Of a stretch of 64,000 bases of DNA, positions 25,479 to 34,025 are shown piece by piece (within the stretch, counting starts at the first letter, position 1; every line of letters begins with the position of its first letter). The notes beneath the pieces were generated by a model. It did not search any database and had not been told where the DNA came from. It saw only the letters and a program-made list of their open reading frames with translations. Position numbers and translations under genes: made by a program. Source of the stretch: Pararhizobium sp. (GTDB lineage Bacteria; Pseudomonadota; Alphaproteobacteria; Rhizobiales; Rhizobiaceae); contig JAURWE010000024.1 in the NCBI GenBank assembly GCA_030655075.1, positions 372,001-436,000 on the forward strand, given 5' to 3'.

Positions 25479-26273
25479 TCAGGCGTCAAGGCCGTCGAGG
25501 AAAGCCTTCAGTTCGGCCGCCTCGACGCCGACCAGATGCTGCTTCTCCGGATAGGCGCTGGACTTCACATCAGCCACGAATTCCGAGAAGGCGGCAATCC
25601 GCTCCTGCTGCAGCCGGTCGTATTCGGCCGCGAAATTGCGATAGACCTTGGCATGGCGCGGATAGTGGCCGCGATTGGCGCCGAGCACGTCGTCGGCAAA
25701 GAGATATTGCGCATCGCAGCCGGTGCCCGCCCCCATCGACAGCATCAGCATCGAGGTCCGCTCGCTGATCGGACCAGCCACTTCCCCCGGCACGACCTCG
25801 ATTTCGGCGGCAAAGGCGCCCGCCTCTTCCAGCGCCTTGACCTGCCGCCAGATTTCGAGCGCACTCGCCGCCGTCTTGCCGACGGCCTTGAACCCGCCCG
25901 TCCAGGTCACCTTCGACGGAATGAGCCCCACATGGCCGCAGACCGGAATGCCCTCCTCGCGCATGCGCCGCACGGTCGAAAGCCCGGCCGCGCAATAGAC
26001 CGCGTCGCCACCCGCCTTCAGCGCTTGAAACGCGGCCCGGATGTACTCATCCGCCGTAACGAGATCGCCATATTCCAGTCCCGGGAAGGCAAACACCGAC
26101 GGTGCTACCTCGCGAAATTCCGGGCCCAGAAGCGACGGCGGCACCGAGACGAGATCGACGCCCGCCTTTTCCGCCGCTTCGGCCTCGGCCAGCGTCACGA
26201 CGCGCAGCATGGTCAGCTGCCGCTTGCCCTTCATCGAGAGCAGATCGGCAACGGTCGGGCGGCGGTTTCTCAT
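25479..26273 (-). CDS. PanB-like protein lacking canonical metal ligands
   Basis: 264 residues; ATG at 26273 with GGGAGA upstream. The C-terminal half clearly matches ketopantoate hydroxymethyltransferase: VCGHVGLIPSKVTWTGGFKA, a conserved Glu in EIEVVPGEVA, and AQYLFADDVLGANRGHYPRH. However, where PanB has the metal-binding aspartates (GDS and LAD segments) and the Lys-x-Glu segment, this protein has VPPS, FPGLEYG and VYCAAG. Canonical pantoate synthesis is therefore unlikely, and panC is not adjacent. It is the last gene of the mocDEF-like operon, 23 bases after the reductase gene. A role in handling a C1 unit released by demethylation is possible but speculative. Confidence 0.75.
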   Translation of the reverse strand: MRNRRPTVADLLSMKGKRQLTMLRVVTLAEAEAAEKAGVDLVSVPPSLLGPEFREVAPSVFAFPGLEYGDLVTADEYIRAAFQALKAGGDAVYCAAGLSTVRRMREEGIPVCGHVGLIPSKVTWTGGFKAVGKTAASALEIWRQVKALEEAGAFAAEIEVVPGEVAGPISERTSMLMLSMGAGTGCDAQYLFADDVLGANRGHYPRHAKVYRNFAAEYDRLQQERIAAFSEFVADVKSSAYPEKQHLVGVEAAELKAFLDGLDA

Positions 26274-26296
26274 GGCGGTCTCTCCCTGTGGTCCGC

Positions 26297-27523
26297 TCAG
26301 GCGGCCAGCAATTTCTTCAGTTTGATGTCTTTTGACGCCAGATCGTCCGGGCTCGGTTTCGCACCGGCGGCAATCAGCATTTCGGCCAGCCGGATGTCGC
26401 GGGCGACGACATTGCCCGTGCCGATGCCGCTGGCGGCCAGCAGCCGCCCGTCTTCGGCCAGATGGAAGAGAATGAAGGCGCCATCCTCTATGTCGCGGCG
26501 GATCGTCGAGGTGGCGCCATCGGCAAGACCGGCGATCTGCAGCGTCAGGTCGTATTGATCCGACCAGAACCACGGCACCGACGACACCGTTCCACCTTCG
26601 CCCAGCATGTTGGCGGCGGCGAGCAGGCCCTGTTCCTGCGCATTGCGCCAGGCCTCCAGCCGCACGCGGCGGCCCCCATAATGAACGACCGGGAAGGAGC
26701 AGCAATCGCCGGCCGCATAAATATTGGGATCGGACGTCGCGAGGTGCTGATCGACGGAAATTCCGTTGTCGATGGATAGACCGGCGTCACGCGCCAGCTC
26801 GATATTGGGCACCGCGCCGATGCCGACGACGATGAGATCGGCCGAAACTGCGCTGCCGTCTTCGAGCAGAATGCGCGCATCACCGCCGGTGTCCTCCAGC
26901 CCTTTGATGCGGACGCCGCAGAGCAGATTGACACCCTCGGCGATATGCCGGGCGGCAACGACCTCGGCCACCGCTTCCGGCACGCCGCGCGACAGGATGC
27001 GCGGCAGCCCCTCGACCAGCGTCACGTCCGCACCCAATTTGCGGGCCGTGGCCGCCAGCTCCAGCCCGATGAAACCGCCGCCGATGATCGCCAGGCGCTT
27101 GCCCGGCTTCAGCGCGCTGCGGATCGACACCGCGTCTTGATGGGTCCGCAGGGTCCTGATCCGGGTTTCGTGGCCGGAAAGCCCCGGAAACGGCCGCGGC
27201 CGCGCGCCGGTGGCAAACAGCAGCGTGTCGTAGAACAGGCTCGTTCCGTCCGACAGCTGCAGCCGCCGGGCCGCCCGGTCGAGCGCTTCGACCGATATGC
27301 CGGTCACCAGACGAATGTTGGCCTCGGCATATTGCTCCGCCGTCGAGACGAATTTCGGCTCGTGGCCATGCAGCAGCGAATCCTTGGACAAGGGCGGCCG
27401 CTCATAGGGTAAGGCCGTCTCGGCGCCGACAAGCGTGACGGAGCCTTCAAACCCCTTTTCGCGCAGCGCGAAGGCGGCGCGGGCACCGCATTCGCCCGCT
27501 CCGATGATGACGATATCAGCCAT
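26297..27523 (-). CDS. mocF: Ferredoxin reductase, MocF-like
   Basis: 408 residues. The FAD-binding motif IVIIGAGECGARAAFAL starts at residue 4 and an NAD-binding motif LAIIGGGFIGLELAATA lies near residue 148. VVGIGAVPNIELARDAGL, AGDCCSFP and a C-terminal reductase domain (VPWFWSDQYDLTLQIAG) are typical of reductases feeding Rieske oxygenase or desaturase systems. It should pass electrons from NAD(P)H to the adjacent Rieske ferredoxin. In rhizopine catabolism the three genes mocD, mocE and mocF have exactly these types. Start ATG 27523 has AAGGA upstream, 11 bases after the mocE-like stop. Confidence 0.83.
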   Translation of the reverse strand: MADIVIIGAGECGARAAFALREKGFEGSVTLVGAETALPYERPPLSKDSLLHGHEPKFVSTAEQYAEANIRLVTGISVEALDRAARRLQLSDGTSLFYDTLLFATGARPRPFPGLSGHETRIRTLRTHQDAVSIRSALKPGKRLAIIGGGFIGLELAATARKLGADVTLVEGLPRILSRGVPEAVAEVVAARHIAEGVNLLCGVRIKGLEDTGGDARILLEDGSAVSADLIVVGIGAVPNIELARDAGLSIDNGISVDQHLATSDPNIYAAGDCCSFPVVHYGGRRVRLEAWRNAQEQGLLAAANMLGEGGTVSSVPWFWSDQYDLTLQIAGLADGATSTIRRDIEDGAFILFHLAEDGRLLAASGIGTGNVVARDIRLAEMLIAAGAKPSPDDLASKDIKLKKLLAA

Positions 27524-27534
27524 GATGAAAGTCC

Positions 27535-27864
27535 TTATGCGCCGCTGGACGGCAGGGAGATGAACACGGCGCCGTCCTCGATCTTGACCGGATAGGTCTT
27601 GAGATTGACGCAGACCGGCGCGCCCTTGGCCTCGCCGGTCTTGTAATTGAAGCGGCCGTTGTGCTTCGGACATTCGATGATGTCGTCCATGACAAGCCCA
27701 TCGGCCAGATGGATCTTCTCATGGGTGCAGAGACCTGCGGTCGCATGGAACGTGTCGTCCGGGCTGCGATAGATCGCGAAGGTCTGGCCTCCATGATCGA
27801 AACGCAGCACATCTTCCTCATCGATATCGTCCTTGTCGCAGACTTCGATCCAACCGTCGCTCAT
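27535..27864 (-). CDS. mocE: Rieske [2Fe-2S] ferredoxin, MocE-like
   Basis: 109 residues. The two Rieske cluster motifs are complete: Cys46-Thr-His48 (GLCTHEKIHLADG) and Cys65-Pro-Lys-His68 (IECPKHNGRF). The protein is the size of stand-alone Rieske ferredoxins and has no membrane anchor. It likely shuttles electrons from the MocF-like reductase to the MocD-like di-iron hydroxylase. It lies between those genes with gaps of 36 and 11 bases, so they form one transcription unit. Confidence 0.88.
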   Translation of the reverse strand: MSDGWIEVCDKDDIDEEDVLRFDHGGQTFAIYRSPDDTFHATAGLCTHEKIHLADGLVMDDIIECPKHNGRFNYKTGEAKGAPVCVNLKTYPVKIEDGAVFISLPSSGA

Positions 27865-27900
27865 GATGTTTCCTCCCTTGCAGTGTGTTTCCGGACCGCT

Positions 27901-29007
27901 CTATTCGGCGGCGCGGGCGATGGAGCCGGCCAGGACCTGCTCGTTGTGGAAATGCTGCAGATAGGGCTTTGCCGTCGGTGGCAGCTCGCGCTTGAGGAAA
28001 TAGTCCTCGTTCTTCAGCTGGCGCAGGAAAGCCGGAACCGTCTCCCGGTAACCGGCCCAGATCGACGGGCTCGGCTCCGGCAGGTCGTGCTTGATCATCG
28101 CATGCAGCTGCGGCAGCGCGTGATAGGGCACCATCGGGAACATGTGATGCTCGACGTGATAGTTCATGTTCCAGTAGATGAAACGGCTGATCGGGTTCAT
28201 ATAGACCGTGCGGCTGTTCAGCCGGTGGTCGATGACATTGTCGGCGAGACCACCATGCTGCAGCAAACCGGTCATCACATGATGCCAGGCGCCGTAGAGG
28301 CGTGGCAGGCCGATGACGACAAGCGGCAGGATCGAACCCATGGCGATGGCAAGCGCGATGATGGCCACATAGATGGCCGTCCAGATCCGCGCCGTGCGCA
28401 CCACCTTGGCCTGTTCCATCTCGGGAACGAAGGTCTTTTCTGCCTCACTGATATTGCCGAAAGCGTTCCGTACCATGTCGGACATGCCGTACCACGCATC
28501 GAGAATGCCGAAAAAATTGAGCACGACGCGAAACAGGTCCGGCGGCCGCATGACGGCGATCTCAGGGTCGCGGCCGACGATGACCGTGTCGGTGTGATGA
28601 CGCGTGTGGCTCCAGCGCCAGGTCACCGGATTGCGCATGATCATGAAACAGGCGATCTGATAGACCGCATCGTTCATCCAGCGGGTCTTGAACGCTGTCC
28701 CATGACCGCATTCGTGCCAGCGGCTGTCCGACGCCGAGCCGTAAAGCACGCCATAGGCCAGAAAGAACGGCACCGACCACCACGAGCCCCAGAAGAAAAT
28801 ACCCAGACCGGCCAGAACCACCATGCTGCCGAGCCAGATGATCGTATCGCGGATGGCCGGCCCGTCCGACCGCTGCATCAGCGCCTTCATGTCCTTGCGG
28901 GGAACATCGGTGTGATACCACTGTGCGGCCGCCAGCCCGTTTTCGAGCGCAGCCTTGCCGCTGAGACCCAGCAGATCGTAGTCGCGAATATTCGGGACGA
29001 TCGTCAT
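27901..29007 (-). CDS. mocD: Membrane di-iron hydroxylase of the fatty acid desaturase superfamily, MocD-like
   Basis: 368 residues. The His boxes of the superfamily are all present: HECGHG at 98-103, HTRHH at 134-138, and HVEHH at 284-288; further His at 242-243 and 251 may complete the di-iron site. Membrane helices lie around 57-90 and 205-240. MocD of rhizopine catabolism belongs to this family and acts with MocE and MocF to remove the methyl group from 3-O-methyl-scyllo-inosamine. Here the neighbours are inositol genes, so an O-methyl-inositol substrate is a reasonable alternative. GAGGAGG precedes the ATG at 29007. A LacI-type operator lies 98 bases upstream. Confidence 0.82.
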   Translation of the reverse strand: MTIVPNIRDYDLLGLSGKAALENGLAAAQWYHTDVPRKDMKALMQRSDGPAIRDTIIWLGSMVVLAGLGIFFWGSWWSVPFFLAYGVLYGSASDSRWHECGHGTAFKTRWMNDAVYQIACFMIMRNPVTWRWSHTRHHTDTVIVGRDPEIAVMRPPDLFRVVLNFFGILDAWYGMSDMVRNAFGNISEAEKTFVPEMEQAKVVRTARIWTAIYVAIIALAIAMGSILPLVVIGLPRLYGAWHHVMTGLLQHGGLADNVIDHRLNSRTVYMNPISRFIYWNMNYHVEHHMFPMVPYHALPQLHAMIKHDLPEPSPSIWAGYRETVPAFLRQLKNEDYFLKRELPPTAKPYLQHFHNEQVLAGSIARAAE

Positions 29008-29104
29008 CTTTTTCCTCCTCGGCTGCGGCAGGGCCTTGTCCGGCTCCCGGCGCCATGTCTTGAGGCAAGAATAGGTTGACTTTGGCAGGCACTCAATGCA
29101 CCAA

Positions 29105-29119
29105 TGATAGAATCTATCA
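29105..29119. promoter_or_regulatory. Candidate operator in the mocD-lacI divergent region
   Basis: TGATAGAATCTATCA is a perfect 15-base palindrome (7-1-7). It lies between the divergent mocD-like and lacI-family genes and resembles a second palindrome (30216-30233) upstream of the next gene, both with TGAT...ATCA ends. Confidence 0.65.
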
Positions 29120-29174
29120 AAACACATCATTTCAAACTCGCTTTCCTGATAGGAAAACAGCAGGAGTTTCAAGA

Positions 29175-30206
29175 ATGGCCGCTCGCCCAACCATTGCCGA
29201 TCTTGCCAGAATGGCCGGCGTCAGCGTCGCCACCGTCGACCGGGTGTTGAACGGCCGCCACAAGGTCCGCGAGGAAACAGCCCGCCAGGTCTATGACGCC
29301 GCTGCCTCGATCGGCTATCACGCCATGGGGCTGTTGCGGCAGCGGGTGTTTGAAGACCTGCCGCAATACAAGCTCGGCTTCCTGCTGCAGAAACCACACC
29401 AACCCTTCTACCAGGCCGTGACACGCGAAATCGAGAGTGCGGCACTGGCGGCACCTGGCGTGCGCATCATCCCGCAGATCGACTACAACACCAGCACGGC
29501 GCCGGCCGCCTTGACCGAAAAACTGAAGGCGATGGCGGGGCGCAATCAGGCCGTGGCCATGGTGTCGCCCGATCACCCGGCCGTCACCGCTGCCGTCGAG
29601 GAACTCAGGGAAAAAGGCATTCCGGTATTCTCCCTTCTGTCCGATTTCGCCTCCGGTGTTCGCGAAGGTTATGTCGGTCTCAACAACCGCATGGTTGGGC
29701 GCACGGCCGCCTGGATGATCGCCAAAGCCGCCAGAAAGCCCGGGAAAGTCGCCACATTCATCGGCAGCCACCGCTTTCATGGCCATGAGCTCCGCGAGAT
29801 CGGCTTTCGCTCTTACTTCCGCGAAAACGCCCCGGAATTCGAGGTCCTCGATACGCTGGTCAATCTCGACACCGCTGAAATCACCCACGAGGCCACCATC
29901 AATCTCTTGCAGCGGCATCCGGATCTCATCGGCTTCTATGTCTGCGGCGGCGGCATGGAGGGGGCGATCTCCGCCATCCGCGAGGAGAACCTGCACGGCA
30001 AGTTGCTCGTCGTCGTCAACGAACTGACGCCCGACAGCCGCGCCGCCCTCGCCGACGATGTCGTCACGCTGGCGATCTCGACGCCCGTGGCCACCCTTTC
30101 GCGCACGCTGATCGATTTGATGATCGGCGCCATTGACCGGGGCCTGTCCGACGTCCCCGGCCAGACATTCCTGCCCTTCGACCTCTACACGCCCGAAAAC
30201 ATCTGA
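29175..30206 (+). CDS. LacI-family regulator of the cyclitol/moc-like locus
   Basis: 343 residues. The N-terminal HTH and hinge region read PTIADLARMAGVSVATVDRV and LNGRHKVREETARQVYDAA, the TVDRVLNGR variant common in rhizobial sugar regulators. The periplasmic-binding-like sensor domain follows (YKLGFLLQKPHQPFYQAV onward). AGGAG lies eight bases before the ATG at 29175; an upstream ORF extension is rejected because it would read through the operator region. It is divergent from the mocDEF-like operon and upstream of a TIM-barrel gene and an inositol-type ABC transporter. I infer that it represses both sides through two TGAT...ATCA palindromes. Confidence 0.85.
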   Translation: MAARPTIADLARMAGVSVATVDRVLNGRHKVREETARQVYDAAASIGYHAMGLLRQRVFEDLPQYKLGFLLQKPHQPFYQAVTREIESAALAAPGVRIIPQIDYNTSTAPAALTEKLKAMAGRNQAVAMVSPDHPAVTAAVEELREKGIPVFSLLSDFASGVREGYVGLNNRMVGRTAAWMIAKAARKPGKVATFIGSHRFHGHELREIGFRSYFRENAPEFEVLDTLVNLDTAEITHEATINLLQRHPDLIGFYVCGGGMEGAISAIREENLHGKLLVVVNELTPDSRAALADDVVTLAISTPVATLSRTLIDLMIGAIDRGLSDVPGQTFLPFDLYTPENI

Positions 30207-30215
30207 TCCGCAGAA

Positions 30216-30233
30216 ATGATGGAATCCCATCAT
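30216..30233. promoter_or_regulatory. Second candidate LacI-type operator
   Basis: ATGATGGAATCCCATCAT is a perfect 7-4-7 inverted repeat, 10 bases after the lacI stop and 146 bases before the TIM-barrel gene. A TCTATCA half-site follows at 30247-30253. The shared TGATrG...CyATCA pattern links it to the site at 29105-29119. Confidence 0.6.
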
Positions 30234-30378
30234 CAGCGATGCCAAATCTATCACAGTTGAAAGCCGTTATGATGGGTTCTCCTTTGACGCCGCCTTCATT
30301 AGCTGATGAATGAGCGGCGGAGACCCGCCGGTTCGACGTCTGTGGACGGCCGCCGGGTATGGATCGAGGAGACCCATC

Positions 30379-31191
30379 ATGAAGACGCTTTCTTTCGCAC
30401 TCAACCACATGGCAGCCCCCTCCCTTCCCCTTGGCGAATTCTTCGCCCTGGCGAAATCGCTGGGCACCTGCGCCGTCGAGATCCGCAACGATCTCGCAGG
30501 CAATGCCATCATCGACGGCACCCCGGCCGCCACCGTGCGCAGCGAGGCAGAAGCGCAGGGCATCACCATCATCTCTATCAATGCCCTGCAGCGTTTCAAC
30601 GAATGGAGCGACGTGCGGGCAGCCGAAGCGCTCGACCTCATCACCTATGCCCGCGACTGTGGCGCCAAGGCGCTGGTGCTCGTGCCGAAGAACGACGGGA
30701 CAGGCACCGAGGACGGGACGCGCCAGGCCAATCTGCGCGAGGCGCTCACCGCCCTGAAGCCCATGCTCACCGAAAACGGCATCATCGGTCTGGTCGAACC
30801 GCTGGGCTTCGAGATGTGCTCGCTGCGCTCAAAGCGCGAAGCGGCCGAAGCCATTGCAGCTGTCGGCGGCGAAGGCACGTTCAAGCTGGTGCACGACACA
30901 TTCCACCATCACCTCGCTGGCGAATCGGACATCTTCCCGGCCCTGACCGGGCTCGTCCACATCTCCGGCGTCAGTGACACGGACGTCAGCGTCTCGGACA
31001 TGCGCGACCCGCACCGCGTTCTCGTCGACGACAGCGACCGTCTCGACAATGTCGGCCAGATCAGGGCTTTGCTTGCCGCCGGCTTCACCGGCTTGTTCTC
31101 CTTCGAGCCCTTCTCGTCCGCTGTGCACGATCTCGACGATCCCGAGACGGCGCTGGCTGACAGCATCGCCTACATCAAGAAAAACGTCTGA
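30379..31191 (+). CDS. Sugar isomerase/epimerase-type TIM-barrel protein (MocC/IolI-like)
   Basis: 270 residues; ATG at 30379 with GAGGAG seven bases upstream. The sequence has the AP-endonuclease-2/xylose-isomerase-like TIM barrel pattern: TCAVEIRNDLAGN near the N-terminus, GLVEPLGFEMCS (metal-ligand Glu), KLVHDTFHHHLAG (Asp/His), and FSFEPFSS near the end (final metal-ligand Glu). Relatives include IolE, IolI, hydroxypyruvate isomerase and MocC. In this context an inosose-type isomerase or dehydratase step is likely, but the exact reaction cannot be read. It lies between the LacI regulator and the transporter genes. Confidence 0.78.
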   Translation: MKTLSFALNHMAAPSLPLGEFFALAKSLGTCAVEIRNDLAGNAIIDGTPAATVRSEAEAQGITIISINALQRFNEWSDVRAAEALDLITYARDCGAKALVLVPKNDGTGTEDGTRQANLREALTALKPMLTENGIIGLVEPLGFEMCSLRSKREAAEAIAAVGGEGTFKLVHDTFHHHLAGESDIFPALTGLVHISGVSDTDVSVSDMRDPHRVLVDDSDRLDNVGQIRALLAAGFTGLFSFEPFSSAVHDLDDPETALADSIAYIKKNV

Positions 31192-31259
31192 AAAGAGAAA
31201 TTCCTAATATAAATGCCGTCTCCGCCGCATTTCGGAGGGTTGACTCATGCCGATGAAAT

Positions 31260-31273
31260 GGAATAAACATTCC
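31260..31273. promoter_or_regulatory. IolR-type GGAA-N6-TTCC box
   Basis: GGAATAAACATTCC fits GGAA-N6-TTCC, the palindrome I recall for the RpiR-family repressor IolR of inositol genes in Sinorhizobium meliloti. It lies 152 bases before the binding-protein gene. A further inverted repeat AAACAAA (31278-31284) / TTTGTTT (31292-31298) follows closely. Confidence 0.55.
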
Positions 31274-31424
31274 GTACAAACAAATTTTCGGTTTGTTTAT
31301 TCTGTTTTGGGTGTATCAACGATCCTGGGAGGGATCCGCATCCGAAGATTTCGCTTTGATCCTGGGGAGCAAGGCTCCGGTTCTTAAAAGGTGGCCCGGA
31401 CACCGTTTTGTGGAGGAGAAAGAC

Positions 31425-32357
31425 ATGAAGAAATTTATCCTGAGCACAGCTGTCGCGATCATGATGTCGACAACCGCACAGGCGGCTGAAACCATCGGCG
31501 TATCGATGGCGCTGTTCGACGACAACTTCCTCACCGTTCTGCGCAACGGCATGGAAGAGCATGGCAAGACGCTGGACGGCGTGACCCTTCAGATCGAAGA
31601 CGCGCAGAACGACGTTGCCAAGCAGCAGAGCCAGATCCAGAACTTCATCGCTGCTGGCGTCACCGCCATCGTCGTAAACCCAGTTGATACCGACGCAACG
31701 GCTGCCATGTCGCAGCTCGCTGCCGATGCTAAGATCCCGCTCGTCTACGTCAACCGCGAGCCTGTCAATATCGACACACTTCCGGCCAATCAGGCTTTCG
31801 TTGCTTCCGACGAAAAGGAATCCGGCACGCTCGAAACCCAGGAAGTCTGCAAGCTTCTCGGCGGTAAGGGCAAGATCGTCGTCATGATGGGTGAACTGTC
31901 GAACCAGGCAGCCCGCATGCGCACCAAGGACGTTCATGACGTTTTGGCGACGGACGCCTGCAAGGGCATCACCATCGTTGAAGAGCAGACGGCAAACTGG
32001 TCCCGCACACAGGGCGCCGACCTCGTGACAAACTGGCTCTCCGCCGGTCTCGAGTTCGATGCAGTGGTTGCCAACAACGACGAAATGGCCATCGGCGCCA
32101 TCCAGGCTCTGAAGGCTTCCGGCCGTGACATGAAATCGGTGGTCATTGCCGGTGTCGACGCAACGCAGGACGCTCTGGCCGCCATGGCAGCGGGCGACCT
32201 CGACGTGACGGTCTTCCAGAACGCTGCCGGCCAGGGTGCAGGCTCCATCGATACCGCGCTCAAGATCGCCCGCGGCGAAAAGGTAGAACAGAAGGTCTAC
32301 ATTCCGTTCGAGCTGGTAACCCCGGCCAACGTTGCCGAATACCAGGCCAAGAACTAA
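31425..32357 (+). CDS. Periplasmic inositol/sugar-binding protein (CUT2 ABC transporter)
   Basis: 310 residues; ATG at 31425 with GGAGGAG upstream. A short signal peptide ends in TAQA near residue 21. The type I periplasmic-binding fold is clear: TIGVSMALFDDNFLTVLRNG, VTAIVVNPVDTDATAAM, IPLVYVNREP and VVIAGVDATQDALAAM. The VYVNR-P segment resembles inositol-binding proteins (IbpA, MocB) rather than the ribose or galactose types. With the following ATPase and permease genes and iolG it points to myo-inositol or a derivative such as rhizopine. It is separated from the ATPase gene by a 13-bp hairpin. Confidence 0.83.
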   Translation: MKKFILSTAVAIMMSTTAQAAETIGVSMALFDDNFLTVLRNGMEEHGKTLDGVTLQIEDAQNDVAKQQSQIQNFIAAGVTAIVVNPVDTDATAAMSQLAADAKIPLVYVNREPVNIDTLPANQAFVASDEKESGTLETQEVCKLLGGKGKIVVMMGELSNQAARMRTKDVHDVLATDACKGITIVEEQTANWSRTQGADLVTNWLSAGLEFDAVVANNDEMAIGAIQALKASGRDMKSVVIAGVDATQDALAAMAAGDLDVTVFQNAAGQGAGSIDTALKIARGEKVEQKVYIPFELVTPANVAEYQAKN

Positions 32358-32385
32358 TCCCTGTACCGAGTAAATTTGCAGAATT

Positions 32386-32416
32386 TCACATGCGCCCCCC
32401 CGAGGGGCGCATGTGA
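32386..32416 (+). promoter_or_regulatory. Strong intercistronic hairpin after the binding-protein gene
   Basis: TCACATGCGCCCC (32386-32398) and GGGGCGCATGTGA (32404-32416) form a perfect 13-bp stem with a five-base loop. No T run follows. It lies 29 bases after the binding-protein stop and before the ATPase gene, likely stabilising the upstream message. Confidence 0.7.
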
Positions 32417-32455
32417 TCCCCCACGCGTGTTGGTCATCAAGGGAGGCATGAAGCC

Positions 32456-33994
32456 ATGGTCAGTCCAACAACGATTGCAGCAGTACGCGCCAGTGGCGCC
32501 GTTCCCAATGCCGAGTATCTTCTGGCCGTTGAAGGCATTCGTAAGGAATTTCCGGGCGTCGTTGCGCTCGACGACGTCCAGTTCAAGCTGAGACGCGGCA
32601 CCGTCCATGCGCTCATGGGTGAAAATGGCGCGGGTAAATCCACTCTGATGAAAATTCTTGCCGGCATCTACCAGCCGGACAAGGGCGAAGTGAAATTCAA
32701 GGGCGTCGACATCCAGCTCAACTCGCCGCTCGACGCACTCGAAAACGGCATTGCGATGATCCATCAGGAACTCAACCTGATGCCGTTCATGACCGTTGCT
32801 GAAAACATCTGGATCCGCCGCGAGCCGCTCAACAAGTTCGGCTTCGTCAATCACTCGGAAATGAACCGCATGACGGCGGACCTGTTCAAGCGATTGAACA
32901 TCACGCTCGACCCGCAGGCCGAAGTCCGCGATCTCAGCGTCGCCAACCGCCAGATGGTCGAAATCGCCAAGGCCGTGTCCTATAAATCGGACGTCCTCAT
33001 CATGGACGAGCCGACCTCGGCGCTCACCGACCGCGAGGTCAATCACCTGTTCCAGATCATCCGCGATCTGCGCAGCCAGGGCATCGGCATCGTCTACATC
33101 ACCCATAAGATGAACGAGCTGTTCGAGATTGCCGACGAGTTCTCGGTGTTCCGCGACGGCAAATACATCGGCACGCACCTGTCAACGGATGTGACCCGCG
33201 ACGATATCATCCGCATGATGGTCGGCCGCGAGATCACCCAGATGTTCCCGAAGGAAGAGGTTCCGATCGGTGACGTCGTCCTGTCGGTGAAAGACCTTTG
33301 TCTCAAGGGCGTCTTTGAAAACGTCTCCTTCGACGTTCGCGCCGGAGAAATCCTCGGCATTGCCGGTCTTGTCGGCTCCGGCCGGTCCAACGTCGCAGAA
33401 ACCGTCTTCGGCGTCACGCCTGCCACATCGGGCACGATCTCGATCAACAAGAAAGAAGTGAAGATCGACAGCGCCAACACGGCGATCGCCAACCGCATGG
33501 CTTTCCTCACCGAAGACCGCAAGGACACCGGTTGTCTGTTGATCCTCGACATTCTGGAAAACATGCAGATCGCCGTTCTTCAGGACAAGTTCGTCAAGAA
33601 CGGCTTCGTCAACGAAAAAGAAGTGACTGCCGCCTGCGAAGCCATGAGCAAGAAGCTTCGGGTCAAGACACCCAACCTTCACGAGCGCATCGAGAACCTG
33701 TCGGGCGGCAACCAGCAGAAGGTGCTGATCGGCCGCTGGCTGCTCACCCAACCCCGCATCCTCATTCTCGACGAGCCCACACGCGGCATCGATGTCGGCG
33801 CCAAGGCCGAGATTCATCGCTTCGTCACGGAACTCGCCCGCGATGGTGTTGCGGTCATCATGATCTCATCGGAAATGCCCGAAGTGCTTGGGATGAGCGA
33901 CCGCATCATGGTCATGCACGAAGGCCGCGTTACGGGCTTTCTTGATCGTGCCGAAGCAACCCAAGTCAAGGTGATGGAATTGGCCGCGCGATAA
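32456..33994 (+). CDS. CUT2 sugar/inositol ABC transporter ATPase
   Basis: 512 residues with two fused nucleotide-binding domains. Domain 1 has Walker A MGENGAGKST (about 53-62), a degenerate signature RDLSVANRQMVEIAKA and Walker B VLIMDEPTSALTD. Domain 2 has LVGSGRSNVAET, the signature NLSGGNQQKVLIGRWL and ILILDEPTRGIDVGAKAE. The layout is typical of CUT2 importers such as RbsA, MglA and IatA. It energises uptake with the adjacent permease and binding protein. The permease gene follows after 31 bases. Confidence 0.88.
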   Translation: MVSPTTIAAVRASGAVPNAEYLLAVEGIRKEFPGVVALDDVQFKLRRGTVHALMGENGAGKSTLMKILAGIYQPDKGEVKFKGVDIQLNSPLDALENGIAMIHQELNLMPFMTVAENIWIRREPLNKFGFVNHSEMNRMTADLFKRLNITLDPQAEVRDLSVANRQMVEIAKAVSYKSDVLIMDEPTSALTDREVNHLFQIIRDLRSQGIGIVYITHKMNELFEIADEFSVFRDGKYIGTHLSTDVTRDDIIRMMVGREITQMFPKEEVPIGDVVLSVKDLCLKGVFENVSFDVRAGEILGIAGLVGSGRSNVAETVFGVTPATSGTISINKKEVKIDSANTAIANRMAFLTEDRKDTGCLLILDILENMQIAVLQDKFVKNGFVNEKEVTAACEAMSKKLRVKTPNLHERIENLSGGNQQKVLIGRWLLTQPRILILDEPTRGIDVGAKAEIHRFVTELARDGVAVIMISSEMPEVLGMSDRIMVMHEGRVTGFLDRAEATQVKVMELAAR

Positions 33995-34025
33995 CGGCGC
34001 TTTCAACCAAGGGAGGACACTGCAA

